Shown here in pieces: positions 28,246 to 28,575 of a stretch of 28,575 nt of DNA (the stretch's first letter is position 1; the number at the start of each line of letters is the position of its first letter). The notes under the pieces were generated by a model. The model saw only the letters and a program-made list of their open reading frames with translations. It was not told where the DNA came from and searched no databases. Location: NCBI GenBank assembly GCA_900550365.1, contig URRR01000032.1, positions 1 through 28,575 of the forward strand, read 5' to 3'. This DNA comes from an uncultured Prevotella sp. GTDB taxonomy: Bacteria; Bacteroidota; Bacteroidia; Bacteroidales; Bacteroidaceae. A program made the position numbers and the translations under genes.

Positions 28246-28575
28246 ATGCGCAATGTTGCGGCGGCAGATTCATTGACGGAAGTAAACCAACAGGAAGCGG
28301 TAAGATATATAGACAGCGTGGCCCGTGCCGATAAGGGGATGAGCCGCAACGGCAGGATGAAGTTGCTGCTGTTAAGGATGAAGGCACTCAATAAAATGGA
28401 TTGTCCGTTAGACACGGACACGCTTACAAGTCTCGTGAAGTATTTTGACCGCCATGGCAGTGCCAACGACAGGATGCTGGCAAACTACATTCTCGGGGGT
28501 TACTATATAGGTAAAGGCAATTCGCCGGAGGCCATGCGCTACCTACACCTTGCGGCCGAGGCAGCCGACACGACC
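28246..28575 (+). CDS. TPR-like protein, cut by window end, N-terminus altered by a repeat
   Basis: Partial frame of 110 codons running off the window. It reads MRNVAAADSLTEVNQQEAVR, then YIDSVARADKGM, RMKLLLLRMKALNKMDC and YILGGYYIGKGNSPEAMRYL. The last part is a tetratricopeptide-like helix pair, and the whole resembles TPR lipoprotein regulators common in Bacteroidales. Such proteins usually start with a lipoprotein signal, which is missing here. The ATG at 28246 follows directly on the heptad element. The frame also stays open upstream through the repeat to an ATG at 28138, which would add 36 residues including the hydrophobic stretch WIFHFSLFTFHLIV. No promoter is seen; readthrough from tmRNA is the only obvious source. 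Confidence 0.65.
   Translation, partial: MRNVAAADSLTEVNQQEAVRYIDSVARADKGMSRNGRMKLLLLRMKALNKMDCPLDTDTLTSLVKYFDRHGSANDRMLANYILGGYYIGKGNSPEAMRYLHLAAEAADTT

Overview
The window looks like a chromosomal segment of a Bacteroidales bacterium, most likely Prevotellaceae-like. The family or genus is inferred from gene types and promoter style, not from a marker search. Most genes have the Bacteroidetes promoter TTTG-N19/20-TAnnTTTG, ribosome-binding sites are weak, lipoproteins carry a TSC or TAC lipobox, L31 is type B, and there is a TonB-receptor/DUF5689 operon. No transposase, phage gene, tRNA or CRISPR array was found.

Layout. 1-1480: an exported flavodoxin-ferredoxin (EFR1-like) protein. 1518-6291: a 2-aminoethylphosphonate catabolic locus. 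On the minus strand a DUF5690 membrane transporter, phnX and phnW form an operon, and divergent to it is an unrecognised protein with a helix-turn-helix-like N-terminus. 6891-10415: mfd, with repeat DNA inserted in frame. 10594-11172: a small lipoprotein. 11421-13115: thioredoxin-type glutathione peroxidase followed by thioredoxin reductase. 13199-16013 (minus): a sodium:solute symporter, a DNA/RNA non-specific endonuclease lipoprotein and ribosomal protein L31 type B. 16159-16618 (minus): a VapD-family RNase and a small partner gene, possibly a toxin-antitoxin pair. 16958-21847 (minus): TonB-dependent receptor, DUF5689 lipoprotein and tandem OB-fold-like lipoprotein. 22278-23908 (plus): a divergently transcribed secreted endonuclease/exonuclease/phosphatase and a uracil-DNA-glycosylase-like protein. 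24021-25911: uridine kinase, a DUF308 membrane protein and a histidine phosphatase. 26041-26988: a secreted Arg/Ser/Asn-rich protein. 27739-28136: tmRNA with tag GENKYALAA. 28246-end: a TPR-like protein cut by the window edge.

The receptor operon, the divergent secreted nuclease-like enzyme and the nearby secreted endonuclease suggest a nucleic-acid or phosphodiester scavenging locus. Together with the phosphonate locus they give the window a phosphorus/nitrogen acquisition theme; this is inference.

The most unusual feature is the non-coding DNA. Several families of small inverted repeats have arms built from degenerate 7-bp units (AATTAAG, AATTCAT, AAGAGTG types) around unrelated or shared cores. 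They sit against, or supply, stop codons of neighbouring genes, and one is translated inside mfd. A separate palindromic family based on AAAAGACGGCCTTTT occurs at five places, and five 44-bp tandem repeats lie inside the phosphonate operon.
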